A stretch of DNA of 64,000 nt from Cyclina sinensis (GCA_012932295.1 JAAONU010000004.1:27506304-27570303); one strand, 5' to 3'; shown: positions 22,240 through 35,407, counted from the first letter of the stretch. Made by a program: numbers and translations. The notes: generated from the letters alone by a model not told the origin.

Positions 22240-24695
22240 AAATACGTACCTCCAATCCACATCAGTCAGAAATAAGATATATCAATTAATACGTAACAAA
22301 CAACAAAACTACTTTGTTCGCTTTAAGACCCGTTGTAACATTCAAAGGTACATTCTGCTAAATTGTGCGCAACAGGATTGACTTATTTGCTACAATCATG
22401 ATTCTAACGAGCACTCCCAACACTCAAACGGCTAACTACAATACTACACTTACCGTTCCATTAGTTTGATGTTGCATCGTCTAAATGCAATCAAATTATG
22501 AGCATGTGATTAGCCCGAGACCTTACGAGATCGTGTAAATTTATAACAAGCGTAACGAATGTCCAGTGTCTAAAAGTTAATGACAAAGAAAGGGAAAGAG
22601 TATACCAGTACGAACACTCCCAACAAGTTGAACAGTACTACAGGGAACGCACATTTTTTTCGCTACATTCGACTTAAAAATAATACCAGTCTGTTAATGC
22701 AACGTCAAGTACAGACAAATTAAACAATGCGTTTATGCACCTAGTTCACCCAAGTCTGGCTTGCCCGATGATCATTAAATTTACAGCTCGTCTAGAGGGG
22801 AGCACTTTAAGAATACGACAAAATAGATGCAAAATACTAATGATATTTGACAGAAAACATAATTTGCACCCATTTGAGTTGTACTTCTGTAAAAAGATTG
22901 TTAATAACTGACCAAAAAAATAACAACAACTTTCGCTCGATCAAAGTCGATGTTTTTCTTAAACAGAAAATTCTGTCATAATCTAACACACGTAATATAA
23001 GTAAAAGCATTTTTGTTTTCTATTTATTTCTCAAACCCTCATATCATTTTATTGTGATCATAGATTAACATGCAAACCTCATTTCAAATCCTATTTTTCA
23101 ACATTTTTGGAATGAATTTAAACTGATTTGAGAAAAAATAAATGGAGTTAGTATCACAGTTAAAGATTGTTTTCATTTTATTCCAGTGTATATAAAAACG
23201 TCATCTTAAAGCACACCGTTTGTGAAACCATACGTGTGCTTGATGGGATTTGATTGTTTCTTTTCTGAAGTCACTATTGCTTAATCTTCTTTGGCTTCGT
23301 AAAATATTCAATCGCTCTGATCCCTATTTTGTCAGTCTTGAAATGAAAGAAAATTAATCTACATTTAACCTAAAGCTGACAAAGGTCATATAATAAGTAC
23401 TCAAAGATAAAGGCAAAGTCCAAGAGTTTTTTTTTTTATCTCAGTGCACCTTTTTCAATGATTTTATACATCATTTTGCTATTTATATTGTTTTTTGTTG
23501 TTTCATACATTCTGCGAAGAACTTTATGATATTTCATATCAATTGAAAAACATCTTTTTTCGCTCAAATTTAATCATTTATCTGTTACGTATCACGTTTG
23601 AAAAAAAATAGTTACAGAAATTATCAAGAAACAAAATTTAATGTTATTACAAATTTTCAAAGACACAAATTACATCAAAGCGGCACGTTCTTCAAATACA
23701 TTCTAATGCTAAAAACAACATTGTACCGTTTGTTATATAGCAAAGGCGCCTTATTGTCAACACATATTCAGCTTATTTTAAGTTAAATGATATAAGAAAT
23801 ATTCTTTTCTATATCTATTGAGTTTTATATCACAAAGAATTCAAAGGAAAGAAACAAAAGAATGTGCTAAAACCTTGAAGACAATTTAACGTTTATTCTT
23901 GTTTGTCCGTGCTTAATAAAACAGGTTTGTGTGACGCGTCGTACATTAAATATAACAAAAGTATACAATAAATAACTTAAGTACAAACAAAATCTTAGGA
24001 TATTTTAAACCGTAAGTATTTTTTCTTACAATCTTGTCTTAGTTGAGTATCAGAAAGGTGAGAATTATTACATTTTACAGTGTAATCAAGAAGCTCATAT
24101 AAAATAGCGATTTTTTTTAAAGAAAATAGTACTGACTCTTTAAATAGATTTTCACATCAATCAGAATTTAGTTGCCCTGATTTTCTTTTTGCCTTTGATC
24201 TTTGAAAAAAAACGAACTGCATTTTGTAGGCAAAAAAAATAACTTTCACAAAAAATGATCTGACAGTGGATGTAATGACAAAAGGACATACACATATTGT
24301 ACGTTATATGAAAAAAATGTACCAGTGTACTTAACGTAGTTATTGACCGCCTGAACCTCTCCTAACTCTATCATTTTATTGACCGCAGACACTTAAAAAG
24401 CAATCCCATGCTATATTACTATATATGCTACATACAAGTGAAGTTTTTCATTAATGCACTGCACCCGTTCTCTTTTCATTATCCGAAATATGTAGAGAAA
24501 ACAATCAACCGACAAGATGACTAATATATTCTCCCATATTTTGTGTGGGTATGATAAATATTCCCTCGATATTAAAGCAAATGTCGTCTTAAGACGTACT
24601 CTAAATAAAACCTGAAAAAAGGTTAAATAAATCACACTCAATGTCCCTTGTATGACAGTCCCTTTTCCGTGTTTTGTTATCTTAATATGAACAAG
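22240..24695. other. AT-rich sequence, nothing recognised
   Basis: Only a 14-bp match to the minisatellite unit ('cagtgcacctttttca' near 23443) stands out, and it is too short to call. Confidence 0.4.
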
Positions 24696-24702
24696 CAAAA
24701 TT

Positions 24703-24709
24703 CATATAT

Positions 24710-24783
<74 letters not shown>
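24703..24783. repeat. (TA)n microsatellite
   Basis: About 40 TA dinucleotides with one interruption (taaa). It is simple sequence. The minus-strand ORF at 24677-25063 is an artefact of this and the next tract. Confidence 0.97.
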
Positions 24784-24785
<2 letters not shown>

Positions 24786-24878
24786 CCCGCCGGAAGATAA
24801 TTTGCATCGGCAAGTTGAAGGAAGGAGGCGTCAGATGAAAAGAAAAGGTTAACAATTACAAAAAATACAAATTGTTTG

Positions 24879-24953
<75 letters not shown>
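24879..24953. repeat. (GT)n-(GA)n compound microsatellite
   Basis: About 14 GT units pass directly into about 23 GA units. The tract could adopt alternative DNA structures (Z-form or triplex). It is likely polymorphic. Confidence 0.97.
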
Positions 24954-24957
<4 letters not shown>

Positions 24958-24959
24958 TT

Positions 24960-26135
24960 TTCCCATTGTTTACATACAAAGTTTCAATCACTACAGAGCA
25001 ATGACTGTAGATGGGCCTACTGGTTACATCTATGTGAGCGGTAAGTGTACCGACAACTGACATGCCTTATTCCCCTATTATCGTTTACAATGGTCCCATC
25101 AAGTTACAAATAAATCCATCAACTTTTATGGGACTGACTAAGGAGACTTAAGGGTGAGCAGCTAAAGAAGAGAAAATGGTATAGTTGACTGCAACTCCAC
25201 CAAACGTCAAATTGTCAACAAAATCTCTCAACAGTTACAGATGTATGTTCCGGTACGTAATGATTGAGAATAATATAGAAAATCAAAGAAGAGACTTTTG
25301 ATTTATTCTAGTCTCAGTTCTTGTACTGTGCTTGTCTTCTCGGTCGTATGATGATTGACGTAATCCATTAATTTTGCAAATATTCCGGACAACTAAAACT
25401 GACGATGAAAAAAAATAAAATAAATGAAAACAGTCGATGGTTGCATCTTCTATGCTGCACTCTCTATCAACTCGGGTAAACAAAAATCCGTAAAAAATAT
25501 TACTCTGAACTTGTGACAAGTATTGAATTTCAATGCTTAGTTTTTTTTGAGGCTGGTTAAATATTCAGAATTGTTTTGACAGATTTTCTAAATTGATCGC
25601 CATGTGAAAATATTATTTTCGCAAATGCAACTAACACTGATTTATTTTACTGCATAAATTTTCACTTTTGTTATCTAAAAGCGTCACTCTGTAGTCATAA
25701 TATAGCACAGAATGACTAGATTGCAAATTAAAAGAAATTATTTGGATCTAGAAAATTGCTAGAAGACGATTAAAAAGATTTTGAAAATTAACAAGAAGTT
25801 GTATGTAACATGCACATCTTAGTCACATTTCTTTGAACGCAGTTATCAATATTTGAAAAACATAACAACTTGAAATTGCTTTTTGCAGAATTGAAAAGTG
25901 CATGAGTGCTCAAAACAGAAAAGCGTTATTATAATTTAAATGGTATGCTAATGTTCATTCTTCCTTCTCCTTCTGTACCGGGTTATTCTATTGAATATAT
26001 TCACACTCTTTTACAATGCTACCGAAATAGAATTCTATGTGGTCTTCTCAGAATTTATTTTTTCACTTTTAAGAAGTCGATTAACAGTTAATTTCAACTG
26101 CAAAACCTCACTAAGAAAAGTTTTATGACATATTT
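24960..26135. other. AT-rich sequence, nothing recognised
   Basis: No supported gene, RNA or repeat boundary was seen. Confidence 0.4.
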
Positions 26136-26139
26136 AGTA

Positions 26140-26335
26140 CACCTACCTGATATTTTAAAGTGTTATCATCTCACTGACCTGATAACTTTAGCCACGCTCA
26201 CAAGACTGACTACTTGGCCAGTGTCGTCTGCTGGGTCTGAGTCCTAAAAACACTAGCAGGTTATTTGTTGTTTTTCCCCTTTGACTCTTATGTACTGACA
26301 TCATATCTTGAATTCTTTAACAAATATATGATCAG
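26140..26335. repeat. Dispersed repeat, copy 2 (partner at 4740-4975)
   Basis: It shares with copy 1 the ordered blocks 'ctacctgatatttta', 'cactgacc', 'tagccacg.tcacaaga', 'gactacttggccag', 'tctgctg', 'actagcaggttatttgttgttttt' (in pieces) and 'atatcttga'. A 'gataactt' stretch present here is absent from copy 1. Confidence 0.6.
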
Positions 26336-26339
26336 CACA

Positions 26340-28165
26340 AAATAAATCGTGGATTAAAAAGGAACTAGTCTGAAATCGAAGCGTAGTCAAATTTAGAAAA
26401 CAGAATCAAGGCGCTACTATTGTTGTTCCTAGACATCGTTATTAACTTAAGTGCTTTTTTCAACATTAACGCATTTACTTGTACACGTTCAAGGGTAGAT
26501 TACTCGTTGTCCAATACGTTTAAGCCCGAACATTATTGTCAAACACTGACCAATAAAACAGAATATTTGTAGGAGTCAGAAACATAATTCTCCACATTTC
26601 GACCTTATGATCGTGAAGAGGAAAAAAATGACTTAAAATATAGCTGACTTTCAATACTGACTCCCTCGTGTTGTACATATTTTTGTGAAGGTAACATTCT
26701 GCTAACGATAGGAACAAATGCGTGTATATTTCAGTATTTGTAAGATTATAATGGAAGTCTATTAAAACTGATATTTGATCTAACACAAATCAAATAAACA
26801 GAAATAAAGATGGAATGGTTTCATTAATAAAAACTTGAGAAAGATTTTAGCTGTATACGAGTCATATAATTGCAAAAAAGAAAACACGTTTCATTTTTTA
26901 CAAGCCAACCGAGGAAGAAAAATAACTTTTATTATGAAATACGATACACAAATGCTTTGAGTTCTTTTGAAAATTTGAAAGAATGTTCCATTTAACAAGA
27001 ACTGAGAGACAGTACGTTACAGTTTTGCAACCAATGCCTCTCTTGAAATTATGTTGTACGACTTTGAACTGTGTTTGCGTGTGAGTTGCAGACCCATTCC
27101 TCAATATTCCAATTTCTTTGTTTCACGTGTTTATTCTGTTTGCACTAATTTGTAATATTGCATATATTGTCACTTTGCTGCAATGTTAGCGTGACTGGTA
27201 CACTGAACTTTTTTTGCGACGTTAGACTTGTTTGATTTTTTTCTACTTCTCGTTCTTTGTACCGGAAATCCATATTACATATAAATTGAAACAAATAAAG
27301 ACACTCTACTCCAGGTTTTGTTGTAACTGTTGGGTAATATCCTATTATCACGATTATAAAAAGATACTGATTTCAACATTTTAAATATGACGTAGTTATT
27401 ACGTTCTATTATTGCTTTAAAAAGTGAGAAGCCTGGAGTACACTTAAAGAAGTCAAGGACATGCGCTTATCATCTACTAGAAAACTTCTCAAAATATAAA
27501 AAAAGGGTCATTGTAGGCTGACGTAGTGTTTTATATGAAAAATTTACAAGTCTAAGTATTTTTCAAATATTTTACGTAGCCTGTTTGTTTACAGTAGGCA
27601 GTCTGACCATGTCGAAAGAAAGTTTTGCTTTCGAAACCGACTGACAAATATTATTGTCAGACAAGGCAAAGGCAAGACGTTAGCCTGTCAAATATCTGTG
27701 TGACCGAGCAAAGAGTTATAAGACGTCCAAACTTTCAGATCTTTGCTGTAATGTTACCAAGACTAGTTCACTGAAACCATTTGTCTGCATCGTCTGGCCT
27801 GTTTTAAGTTAAATGCGTATTTTCTGTCTGAAGTTGAGATTTCACATCAATAAAATTTAATTTGACTGTCTGATCCGGATTTTCTTAGCAATATCTTATG
27901 TCAATATGGAACTATGTTCATTCATAACAATTCAAACAGTGATTATTTAAAAAAAATGAGTTTTTAGTATACTTATTGTGCGTTTTGTATGCTTGCTTAG
28001 CAGTAAAATGAGTATCTGCCATATGATAACATTGACAAAATCATTTGTTTGTCATTTAGTATGGATATAATATTATACAATATAACAGACAGTTTTACTT
28101 AGAGATAATTACGATTTGCATTTTATTATTCATACACAAATATTATTATTAATATTATTTATACA
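26340..28165. other. AT-rich sequence, nothing recognised
   Basis: ORFs of 60-90 residues on the minus strand have AT-driven composition. No gene was supported. Confidence 0.4.
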
Positions 28166-28169
28166 TAAA

Positions 28170-28510
28170 TATGTAAGTTGCAGTGAAACGTTTGCAAAAG
28201 AGAAGACTGCTAATGTTTCACATGGCAAAGTTAAAATGCTATTATACAAGATGACCCTGTTCATATGACTATACCATCTGCAGTGTAAAGCTTTTCCTAT
28301 GACCCCAGATGCAAAGTCTGAATACTCTTGGTTAAGGTCCACTAGGGATGATCCCATGGGCACAGTTTGAAAATTCTTGAAAGAGGTCCACTAGACAATG
28401 TTTAGTGCAAAATATTTGACCTCTAGTACTTTCTGTTTCACAAAAGTTTTTTTTAAATTCGACATATTTCTATGCCCCTTGGGCGGGACAAATAGTGTGA
28501 CCAGTGAAAT
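28170..28510. repeat. Diverged mollusc-type dispersed repeat
   Basis: Phrases such as 'atgaccccagatgcaaagtc', 'ttggttaaggtccactaggg' and 'tgaaagaggtccactagaca' resemble the units at 47840-48630 and 57110-57445 ('ggtagaggtcaactacacaatgct'). This is a degenerate tandem-type repeat without coding capacity. Confidence 0.55.
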
Positions 28511-28949
28511 AAGTTAGATAACATTGATGGTGGTTGAGTAGTTACACACATAATTTCAGAGATCTGGATCTGTTAGTTTTATACAAGAAGTTTCGTTCTA
28601 ATTGCCATAAAAACCAGAGTTCTGCATACAAATGAATTCTTTGAAACACTTCATCAGCTTAGAAAAACTGGTTTAGAAGAGGACGTTTGAAGCAAAAGTT
28701 GACGACGCACAACCACAAAAGCCAACCTTGAACACATTCTGCTCAGGTCAGGTACTACTGTTTCCGAAACTGATCGATGTCTGTATTTTTGCAGAAAAAA
28801 AATGATCTTCCAATATCGTCCCAGTTTTCAGGTTTAGCGTTTCAAGTACAATAAAATATAAATAAAAATATTATTACTTCTAATTTGTTTTAGCTGAAGC
28901 TTCAAATCTAGAATTTGTTAATTTATGCTAGCAAAACTTATGATTTTTC

Positions 28950-29230
28950 TAATAATCATTTGATAATCAGTGTGTCTAGACAGGACACTCAAACAGAATG
29001 CAAAGTTAGAATCAAAGAATCCATTTATTTGCAATACAAGACCTAATTTGACGCCAATAATTGACTTCATATTTGAAATACATCTTTTGTCTGTTTCTCG
29101 GTGAACCAGCACAAATATGTTTGCTTCTTAGCCTACTTTTATTTGTCTGGCTCGTCTTGCTTCGGACACAAAGTTGAGAAAGGATATTAATCAAGAAAAT
29201 TTGTAACAGTAATTTTCTTGAAACTTATTT
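28950..29230. repeat. TGTCTAGACA repeat family, first locus
   Basis: The 10-bp palindrome TGTCTAGACA sits at 28973-28982, followed by 'aatgcaaagttagaatcaaa' and later 'cctaatttgacgcc'. A related block at 29145-29230 ('cgtcttgcttcggacacaaa', 'gttgagaaaggatattaa') matches 32870-32935. See the other loci at 29635, 32865 and 33175. Confidence 0.55.
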
Positions 29231-29634
29231 AGTTGTACGGTTAAGGATTGGGTAGTTTGTTTCAATGTATACTTACGTCCCATTCTGAAGTTTCATAAAT
29301 CCAAACTAATCAAGAACAATATAAAACAATTCTTTTAGTATAGAAGAGTTCAAGACCTGAGTTCGATACAAAAATGTAAAACAAATATGGTGGCTATTTT
29401 GGACTAAGCATTTTGTCCTATGCAAAAAAAATACTTCATACCCTTAAAGCATATTTCTTAGCAAAGAAATCTTTCACTTAGTAAAGACGCACATAGTTAT
29501 AGTTCTTTTCTCACATCAGTCCTGGCATCTTAAGGGAGAGCAATCCGAGACAACTTATGAAATTGTTTATCATTTTTGTACAGTTGCCTTCAACATTGAT
29601 CGGTAGCTAAAATTGTCAGACGAAGGGACCAACC

Positions 29635-29915
29635 AACAGTCACATCCCGCACATATTTTGTTTGACTGTTGGGCCACAAAAATAGGATACTAAAATGTAC
29701 TGTGTGTCTTGCAATATTCAGTGTGTAACGTTAACATTTTTCTTTTTTGTTGTTGTTGTTTCTTTGTTTTTGTTTTCCATTTTTTATTGCATTTACCATT
29801 CATCAATTAGTTTGTTTTTTCTCAGTGTGTCTAGACATGAAATCTTTATCATTTGCCTAAAAGGAAGCAAAAATACTGCTTTCTTGCAACGTAGGACTTT
29901 ATTTGACGCTAGCTA
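29635..29915. repeat. TGTCTAGACA repeat family, second locus
   Basis: It begins 'cagtcacatcccgcacat', and the palindrome lies 188 bp further at 29828-29837. The locus at 33175 has the same order and nearly the same spacing ('ctatcacatcccgactgcat' to the palindrome at 33379). A small ORF here (29695-29955) is a Phe/Val-rich chance frame. Confidence 0.55.
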
Positions 29916-30024
29916 CTGCCTTTGCATGTTTTGTTATGCAGATTTTGTAAGTTAATTGGAAAACAATTTTGATTCTATGGTGTATGGACTATCTAATACC
30001 TGAAATATTTCTCGATTGCAAGAA

Positions 30025-31085
30025 CGTTCTATCTCCGTTACTTTGTAAACTGTTCAATCATATTTTCAGTAAGAGCGTTTATCCTAAATCATGGTGTTCG
30101 GGTGTAATTATTCTTCTGCCAAAGAAAGGATAGTTAAACGATCCAAATAATTATCGCGGTATAACATTAACCAGTGTATTTTCTAAAATATTTTCAATAC
30201 TATTGGATACTCGACTTCGTAATGGGCGGACAACAATAACCTTTTATGTGATTACCAATTTGGTTTCCGAAAAAATAAAAGTACAACAGACTGTATATTA
30301 TATTAACCTCGATAATAAATAAGATAATTAAATATGAAAAGAAGACTGTTCACGCAGCATTTGTAGACTTCCGGAAATGTTTTGATTTACTTTACAGAAA
30401 TGGAATTTGGTATAAACTCATAATGCAAGGCGTATCAACTAAAATAGTTCGAATGTTACAAAGTAGGTATGTGAGTGTTAAAGCTTGCGTAAAAACTAAT
30501 GGAGACCTATCGAAGAGTTTTGATACATATATGGGACTTAAGCAAGGTGAACATCTATCCCCTTTCCTTTTTATTTTCTTTGTTAATGACATGTATGACT
30601 CATTAAGAGGAACCGATGCACCTTACCTTAGATGATATACAGATTTTTCTATTACTTTTTGCAGATGATACAGTATTATTTTCTTACTCTAAGGAGGGTT
30701 TACAAAAATTGTTAAATAAACTTAGTATATAATGTAATAAATGGGGTATATCCGTAAACACAGAGAAAACCGTAGTGATGGTTTTCAAAAGAGGAAACAG
30801 AACTGCACCAATAGAATTGTTTTATGATAATATACGTCTAAATGTTGTCAAGAATTTTACATACATAGGTGTTAATTTATCTTGCTCAAAAAACCTTGGC
30901 TAACCAAGCAATTAAAGCATTCTTCTCTTTAAATAAACTGTTTGACCAGATATCCTTAAAAACTTCAGATAAACTTAAATTATTTGATTCGATGATCTCA
31001 CCAATATTAGAATATTGGTCTGAAATATGGGGATTTCATCAATCTTAGTGCATTTAAAATTTTTAAAAATCTTTAAGGTGTTAGC
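30025..31085 (+). pseudogene. LINE reverse transcriptase, broken
   Basis: Readable pieces in order: LLCKLFNHIFSKSVYPKSWC, VIILLPKKG followed by a stop, then NDPNNYRGITLTSVFSKIFS; a frame change to CDYQFGFRKNKSTTDCI; HAAFVDFRKCFDLLYRNGIW, with the motif A Asp at 30366-30368; the block 30423-30635 containing LKQGEHLSPFLFIFFVNDMY (motif B region); FADDTVLFS with the motif C Asp pair at 30664-30669; then WGISVNTEKTVVMVFKRGN, and ISPILEYWSEIWGFH. All catalytic motifs are still visible, but premature stops and shifts rule out a working enzyme. Confidence 0.88.
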
Positions 31086-31220
31086 TCTCAAACGACTAGT
31101 GTCGCAGTATTTGGTGAATTTGGTAGATTTCCTTTTGAAGTATTACGCAAAGTTAGAATAATTAAATACTGGTATAAAATTAATAAATATCCTGATTCAC
31201 TTTAACACAAAATATTATAT

Positions 31221-31791
31221 ATGAAAGGAAGAAATGGGTCATGTAATAATGCCTGGTACAACAACTTAAACGCTATGCTTACGGAATTAGGATTTCCTTA
31301 TCTTTTCGACAATGAAATATTAGAAGCGAAAGACATACCTATGGTAGTTCAAAGAATTTATGATAATTATTTACAAAAATGGAACTCCGATTTGAATACT
31401 TTTTGTAAACTTGAATCTTATAAACTATTTAAGTCTGACTTTAAGGAAGACAAAAATATTTTAATTCTATTGGAAATGAAAACTATAGGAAAGCATTATC
31501 CAAATTTCGATGTTCATCACATAAGTTGGCAATTGAAAAAGGCAGATTTAGAAATATCGAAAGACACGAAAGATTATGTATTCGCTGTAATATGAAGCAA
31601 ATTGAAAACGAATATCATTTTCTATTAGTGTGTCCTTATTATAGTGATTTAAGAAGGGAATTATTGAGCAAGTACTATCAATCCTGGCCAAACATTTACA
31701 AATTTCGAAGTTTAATGCAAAATAAGAATAAAAAAAAATAATAATTTGGGCAAATATATCTTAGCTATGAAGAAGAAAGGCTCATATACTT
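31221..31791 (+). pseudogene. LINE C-terminal domain
   Basis: Two overlapping frames (31221-31595 and 31526-31791) together give the C-terminal region of the same LINE. The first runs from MKGRNGSCNNAWYNNLNAML to about 'HHISW'. After a frameshift near 31520-31560 the second gives 'RHERLCIRCNMKQIENEYHF' and LLVCPYYSDLRRELLSKYY. The Cys-x2-Cys...His...Cys pattern (CIRC, EYHF, VCP) is a zinc knuckle seen at the end of many invertebrate LINE proteins. Confidence 0.8.
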
Positions 31792-32094
31792 AACTTCTAC
31801 TAGCAAATTATGATATGCCTTTTATATCAATATAATTTGTTAAAAATTCTATTATTATTATTATTTTCATACACATATTTGTTATAGGTAACGTATGTTA
31901 CCTGTAGTATATTTTTCACTTTTGATAGTATCTTAATTTTAAATTTCCCATTTCTCATGTCAGTTATGTCGTTGTTCTTGCTTTTCTTGTGTAAACACCG
32001 TCATTGTTTCATTTTACTCTGTGTTAATGGCTCTGAACATGTATTTGTTTCATGCCAATAAATATTTTGACTTGACTTTGACTTGTTATTATTT

Positions 32095-32860
32095 CTTTCA
32101 CTCGTTGTGCGTGTCAGGAGCAATTAAGAATGGACGTACAATAAGAACGCTAGTTACTCATAAAATATTTAATTCCATTTCTTTTAACTTGCTTGTTACA
32201 GATCAAAAATTATGTCAATGAGTAATACAGTTTGTTTTTCGTTAATTTGGTCAATACTGGAATGTTCATCTTGATGGATTATTCAGCAACAAAGTTAAAA
32301 TTCTCTCTGCAAATGATCATGTATCTCAAAACAAAGAAACGATTGTTACAAGGATGTAAGGTGATGGCTCTTGTGAAATAAGGATATAAGCTGTTAAAGT
32401 AAACACTGTTCTACAACAGTACAGGCATCCAACGGTAGCCAAATCCCTAATAACTAGCTAGCATACGTAATGTGTCGGCTGATATTGTTAGATAGACTGA
32501 ACTAAAAGTATACTTTAACCAATCAGTCCTTGCTTATAGCTTACATTCTGTTTGGGGTCCTTTTGGGGGTCGCAATACGTTCAAACTTCCAACCTTGCAG
32601 AAGAACAGTAACAGAAAGTATATATTTCACCATGCAATATTCATCGTGTTATGTTATGCGCGTGCTGCTTTGTAAAGCGTTCTAACACCTGTGCAGTTCA
32701 TAGTTTCCTTATCTGAATGGTGTTAAGGATGTTATGGTTTCAGAGTTAAATATATAATATACTATTATAATTGTATTATAAAAGATCAGTGACTGATTCG
32801 TGTTAAATATACAGCTGCTGAAGCAGTGCAAATTATCGCGTCGTCCTTTTGTGTTATTTG
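32095..32860. other. AT-rich sequence, nothing recognised
   Basis: No gene or clear repeat was seen between the LINE tail and the next TGTCTAGACA repeat locus. Confidence 0.4.
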
Positions 32861-32864
32861 CCCG

Positions 32865-33055
32865 ATTCATCTTGCGTTTCAGACACAAACTTGACAAAGG
32901 CCATATATTAAGACCAAGTTACAGTTATTGTCTTGCAAAAATATGTCTAGACAGGAAATTTTTCACAGAATTCTAAATAAGATGCAAAAATATCATACAC
33001 TTGTAATTTCAACCTTAATTTGTCAACATTTCATTTGTCCTACTGCAAACCGGGC
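32865..33055. repeat. TGTCTAGACA repeat family, third locus
   Basis: It carries 'catcttgcgtttcagacaca', 'cttgacaaaggccatatatt' and the palindrome at 32944-32953. The first half matches 29145-29230; the palindrome with 'ggaaat' matches 33379-33394. Confidence 0.55.
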
Positions 33056-33174
33056 ATTTTATCATGATTAGACAGATAAAAATATAATTTTAATAGTAAT
33101 GATGTCTTAATTGCATTTTTAAAATGACTATAATTATTTACGAAATATCAAACCAAAGTTAACGTTAAAGACCT

Positions 33175-33470
33175 ATCACATCCCGACTGCATTTTATTTT
33201 ATTGTCAGTGATGATACATTGGAAGATATTCAAATTAGCAGGATATTAAAACAAATACACATTAAGCTATGCCATGCTCGTCATGTCACGTCACACGCAT
33301 ACTGTTTTATGCATTTACTGTTCAATACTCGCCGTATAAACTATTTGGTTCTTGTAAACTGCTTGCTTGTGAACAGTTTGTCTAGACAGGAAATCATAAT
33401 ATTTACATACAAAGCAAAGATATATGCAAATATACCATTTACTTACCACACTGGACCTAATGTCACCTCT
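33175..33470. repeat. TGTCTAGACA repeat family, fourth locus
   Basis: It has 'cacatcccgactgcatttta' at its start and the palindrome at 33379-33388, then 'atttacatacaaagcaaaga' and 'cctaatgtcacc'. Order and spacing match the locus at 29635-29915. The ORF 33219-33533 overlaps it and is not considered a gene. Confidence 0.55.
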
Positions 33471-33474
33471 ATAA

Positions 33475-35380
33475 TTTACTTCAATAATGATTATATCTTG
33501 TTAGAAAGCTTTATTGTGAATCAGCAAAAGTAATTATTTTTATTTTAGCGTTCAATTCTTGTCTGCACTGAACTGCTCGATAGAATAGTGTATTTCGAGG
33601 TTTGCATTCCGCTGAAGATAAAATGTTTATACTTAAAGTCTGAGGCTGCATAAATAATTCATACGCGCAACGATTTAGGTGTTCTATAAAAAGTCTTTTT
33701 TACTGACCACTTCTTATCCTCTTCCAGACTTATTTTCTTTATTTGCTTGGCTTATAACAGAGTCGCAGTAATGGAAAACAGGTTAATGATGTTTGCATCT
33801 GAATTAGTTTTAATTTAATCACTGCTTCTGTTACACTGACCACCATGGTTTAATACCCGATAAATCTCATTACAGGGGTGTAAATTACCTTCGGGTTAAT
33901 TAAATAGCTTTCTCAGGACGACACTGAGTGTCATTCAGACATAAATAAGAATTTATAACACGGTAGAACATGGTTTAAAATGAGGTTTGTGAGAGACTTA
34001 ATTACTGAGAATAATGTCGATTAGACATCTAACTGAACCAGTCTTTCTCAGATACTTCTGCAAAAATTCCAAGTACAGTACACTGACGTGTGAATATTGT
34101 GTTAGCATGAAACAATCGTAAACTGATTGGTAATTTTAAAACGTTTTAACGTTACGTAGGATTGTGTCCTCAACAGAGATAGTTGAGTGTTTAACGATAT
34201 TTCGAAAAGTCTACCTTTCTGAATAATATTTATGTCTTGACACAAACATTTGAAGTCACCATGAAGTAGACCATGGAAATATATCAATTGTACGAAATGA
34301 AACAAAGAATAAAAATTAATTGGCATGTGGAATTTTGTTCGAAAACGTCATGTTCGCAAAAATTTAAGTCAGTCATATTTTCAAAATAAAATTAGAAAAA
34401 AAAACTTGAAGATTATCTTCGAGGAATATGAACGAGTTTTTCACGTTTCCACACTTATCACATTTTAGAAAATTATTACCTCCGCTGATGTTGTAGCCAT
34501 CGATATAAAATTCACATCTGTCTTGTCCTAATTCAAAGTCTGTTCTCTCAGCACCCTTTGCTCTTTGTCAATGAAAAATGGAGTCTGAAAAGAAAGACAC
34601 ACAATCAGACTGAATTGTTAAAAAATTATAAAAGGATAAGTCACTGACTAATACTGCAAAAACCATCTGGTATAAATTTCCAAAGTTAATAAAATTAGAT
34701 ATGGCAGTGTGAACTATTACCTGAAGCTAGTATCGAGGCGGCTCGTTCCAGGATTTTGATCAAATATTCATTCAAAATGCTAAGAAGTATTAGACGTGTA
34801 TTTCAGACAGAAACTCAAATTTTAAATACAGTCAGTTCATACTGAAGAATTAAGGACTAATTTTTTTCTTCTTGAAACAAAGGCTACACTAAATACTTGA
34901 AAGCATTGCTGGAAAACTTGACTGATTAAAATGTTACTGATGTTTCGAATACGTTTTGTTAATATTGCTGTACAATTAACTTGATTTTCAATCAACAGTT
35001 TGATAAGAATGCTTATCGAAGAAAAACCTGGCTATAAAGAAACTGTTTTTAAATTTAAGTAATGCACTAAATTATGCAGAATAAAGCTGAAACTAAAGTA
35101 CAAATATTTCAAATTTTGTTTTCGTACAATAAATGAGTTTGTGTAATGTAGTGAAATTCTCAACTAAAATTGAAATAGCTAACACTATTCAACGTTAATT
35201 CAAAAGTGTCGAGAACTGACCCATATTTGTGTATTTTTCTATAAAATGAATTCAAACACCTGAATGATTTTTCACCAATGACTTTAAACCGACACTCTTA
35301 TTGTATATCGTAACTACGAAATAACATTTTTTCTACGAAATAAAAATACATCGTGAGTACAAATAGCAGTTTTTACTAAA
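33475..35380. other. AT-rich sequence, nothing recognised
   Basis: No gene, RNA or clear repeat boundary is supported. Confidence 0.4.
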
Positions 35381-35407
35381 TAACATTTCGTAATTACGAA
35401 ATAAAGA
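35305..35407. repeat. Cluster of 'tacgaaataa' motifs with an 18-bp palindrome
   Basis: The motif 'ctacgaaataa' or 'ttacgaaataa' occurs three times in about 100 bp. ATTTCGTAATTACGAAAT (35385-35402) is a perfect palindrome. It may be part of a small dispersed repeat. Confidence 0.55.

Larger units (their letters stand above)
30000..32091 (+). mobile_element. Decayed Jockey/CR1-group LINE, 5'-truncated
   Basis: Plus-strand pieces of one reverse transcriptase polyprotein run from about 30025 to 31790. A roughly 270-bp untranslated stretch follows, then the tail 'ttttgacttgactttgactt' at about 32066-32090. Such simple-repeat tails are usual for these LINEs. No endonuclease domain is seen upstream, so the copy is truncated or its 5' part is unrecognisable. 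Stops and frameshifts are numerous. Diverged copies of the TGTCTAGACA repeat lie on both sides. Confidence 0.88.

Noticed and set aside
23430..23460. Possible third locus of the minisatellite family
   Set aside because: Only about 14-16 bp match ('cagtgcaccttttt') and no flank similarity was seen.
24677..25063. 128-residue minus-strand ORF with Ile/Tyr, His/Thr and Ser/Leu runs
   Set aside because: It is entirely a translation of dinucleotide microsatellites.
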